Both the position numbers and the translations under genes were made by a program. A DNA stretch of 22,325 nt from an uncultured bacterium (GTDB lineage Bacteria; Planctomycetota; UBA1135; GCA-002686595). A model generated the notes under the pieces. That model was not told the DNA's origin and did no database searches. It saw only the letters and a list, made by a program, of their open reading frames with translations. The first letter of the stretch is position 1. Each line of letters opens with the position of its first letter. The stretch covers positions 1 to 22,325 of the forward strand of contig CADEGS010000048.1 in assembly GCA_902826945.1 (NCBI GenBank), written 5' to 3'. Below, piece after piece: positions 21,491-22,325 of the stretch.

Positions 21491-22325
21491 ATGAAACGCC
21501 GTCCCGCTCATCCCGCAGCCTCCACCGGTTTCGTGCTCCTGGGCGCGCTGGCCCTCGCCGTGGCCGCCTGCACGGGCGACGACGGCGATCAGGGTCCCCC
21601 CGGCCCCGGGCCGGGGACGACGAGCGCGCTCGAGCAGGGCGACGACCTGCCCGGGCTCTCGATCACGGTGCTCGGGCTCTCCGGCGGGAGCGGGCCGGGC
21701 GGGCGCTTCCGCTCCGGCGACCACATCCGCGTCAGCTACCGCGCGCAGAAGGCGGACGGCAGCGACTGGGACCTCTCCGAGCTCTCGTCCGGCCGCGCGC
21801 TCGTCTCGGGGCCGACGTTCAACTACCAGCGCGTGATCGCGGAGGTGACGGACCTCCGCGCGCAGTCGGTGCAGCGCGCGGACGGCTCGTACCTGTACGC
21901 CTTCGCGGAGCCGATCCCCGACGCGTACCTGGCGCCCTTCAACGACACGGCCTCGTTCGGCCCCGAGGACGGCGAGATGACGGGCGAGCCGTTGCTCGAG
22001 GGCACGTACACCGTCGGCATGACGTTCTCGTGGGACTTCACGGTGGACGGCGCCAGCAAGCGCGACGCGGACAACGCGACCTACGACTTCGTGATCGGCA
22101 ACTCGGGCGTTCCCGAGCACCGCGAGGTGGTCAAGATCGAGAACTGCAACCGCTGCCACGACGAGCTGCGCGCGCACGGCAACCGGCGCGAGGACGCCTC
22201 CCTGTGCGTCCTGTGCCACGTCGCCGGCGCCGAGGACCGCAACAACGCGTCGGTGGCCGGCGGCACGCCGGGCGTCTCGATCGACTTCAAGGTCATGATC
22301 CACAAGATCCACTCGGGCGCGCACC
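21491..22325 (+). CDS. OmcA/MtrC-family surface decaheme-type cytochrome (partial, N-terminus)
   Basis: The ATG at 21491 (GAGG about 8 bp upstream) opens a frame that runs off the right edge; 278 residues are visible. A lipoprotein signal ends in LAVAAC (C27). A short collagen-like linker follows, GDDGDQGPPGPGPG, then a beta-sandwich domain (about 52-205, including GDHIRVSYRAQKADGSDWDL and GTYTVGMTFSWDFTVDG). The first heme motifs are CNRCH and CVLCH, and the text ends in SIDFKVMIHKIHSGAH. The IDFK-x-MIHKIHSG block is diagnostic of the OmcA/MtrC family. These lipoproteins sit on the outer face of the outer membrane and pass electrons to minerals, electrodes or other acceptors. The remaining hemes (about eight in family members) lie outside the window. 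Confidence 0.92.
   Translation, partial: MKRRPAHPAASTGFVLLGALALAVAACTGDDGDQGPPGPGPGTTSALEQGDDLPGLSITVLGLSGGSGPGGRFRSGDHIRVSYRAQKADGSDWDLSELSSGRALVSGPTFNYQRVIAEVTDLRAQSVQRADGSYLYAFAEPIPDAYLAPFNDTASFGPEDGEMTGEPLLEGTYTVGMTFSWDFTVDGASKRDADNATYDFVIGNSGVPEHREVVKIENCNRCHDELRAHGNRREDASLCVLCHVAGAEDRNNASVAGGTPGVSIDFKVMIHKIHSGAH

Overview
This is a very GC-rich window (roughly three quarters G+C by eye, with strong G/C third-position bias) from a Gram-negative bacterium. Lipoprotein signals, an outer-membrane-type beta-barrel ending in Phe and periplasmic/surface multiheme cytochromes all point to a diderm. Carboxypeptidase-regulatory-like repeats, a prenyltransferase/squalene-oxidase-fold secreted protein, a PQQ sugar dehydrogenase fused to a CxxCH domain, DUF6496 and a Cys4 N-terminal domain together recall Planctomycetota or Myxococcota/Acidobacteriota. 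I lean to Planctomycetota but cannot settle it from the sequence.

Positions 1-3860 are on the minus strand: the first codons of a ketopantoate-reductase-like gene cut by the window edge, a secreted subtilisin-family protease, and an SLC13-type permease with two RCK_C domains behind a recognisable promoter. Positions 4008-6843 (plus) hold a Cys4/membrane-anchor protein and a lipoprotein PQQ sugar dehydrogenase with a diheme-type C-terminal domain. Positions 6950-14779 are a mixed stretch: DUF6496 (minus), an isocitrate lyase/PEP mutase family enzyme, a small PGPGW-like membrane protein, a large carboxypeptidase-regulatory-like repeat protein, a translationally coupled HlyD-like adaptor plus alpha/alpha-barrel protein, and a DUF922-like HExxH protein.

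Positions 14994-22325 are the notable part: five consecutive plus-strand genes that together look like a complete extracellular electron transfer (EET) chain. They encode a tetraheme c554-type cytochrome, a 954-residue protein with 19 CxxCH motifs fused to a six-helix b-type cytochrome membrane domain (a CbcL-like quinol:cytochrome module, much enlarged), a 514-residue probable outer-membrane beta-barrel, a 13-CxxCH lipoprotein whose start overlaps the barrel's stop codon, and the N-terminal part of an OmcA/MtrC-family surface cytochrome that runs off the window. At least 38 CxxCH motifs are encoded. The inferred route is quinol pool, b/c fusion, periplasmic c554 and 13-heme cytochromes, barrel, cell surface. 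Two of the three larger non-coding gaps in this cluster carry a 24-bp element identical at 19 positions (CTAC-N10-GTAGGGCCGG), and the third carries a degenerate version, suggesting co-regulation.

I saw no tRNA, rRNA, CRISPR array, transposase or phage gene. No gene-free stretch exceeds about 225 bp.
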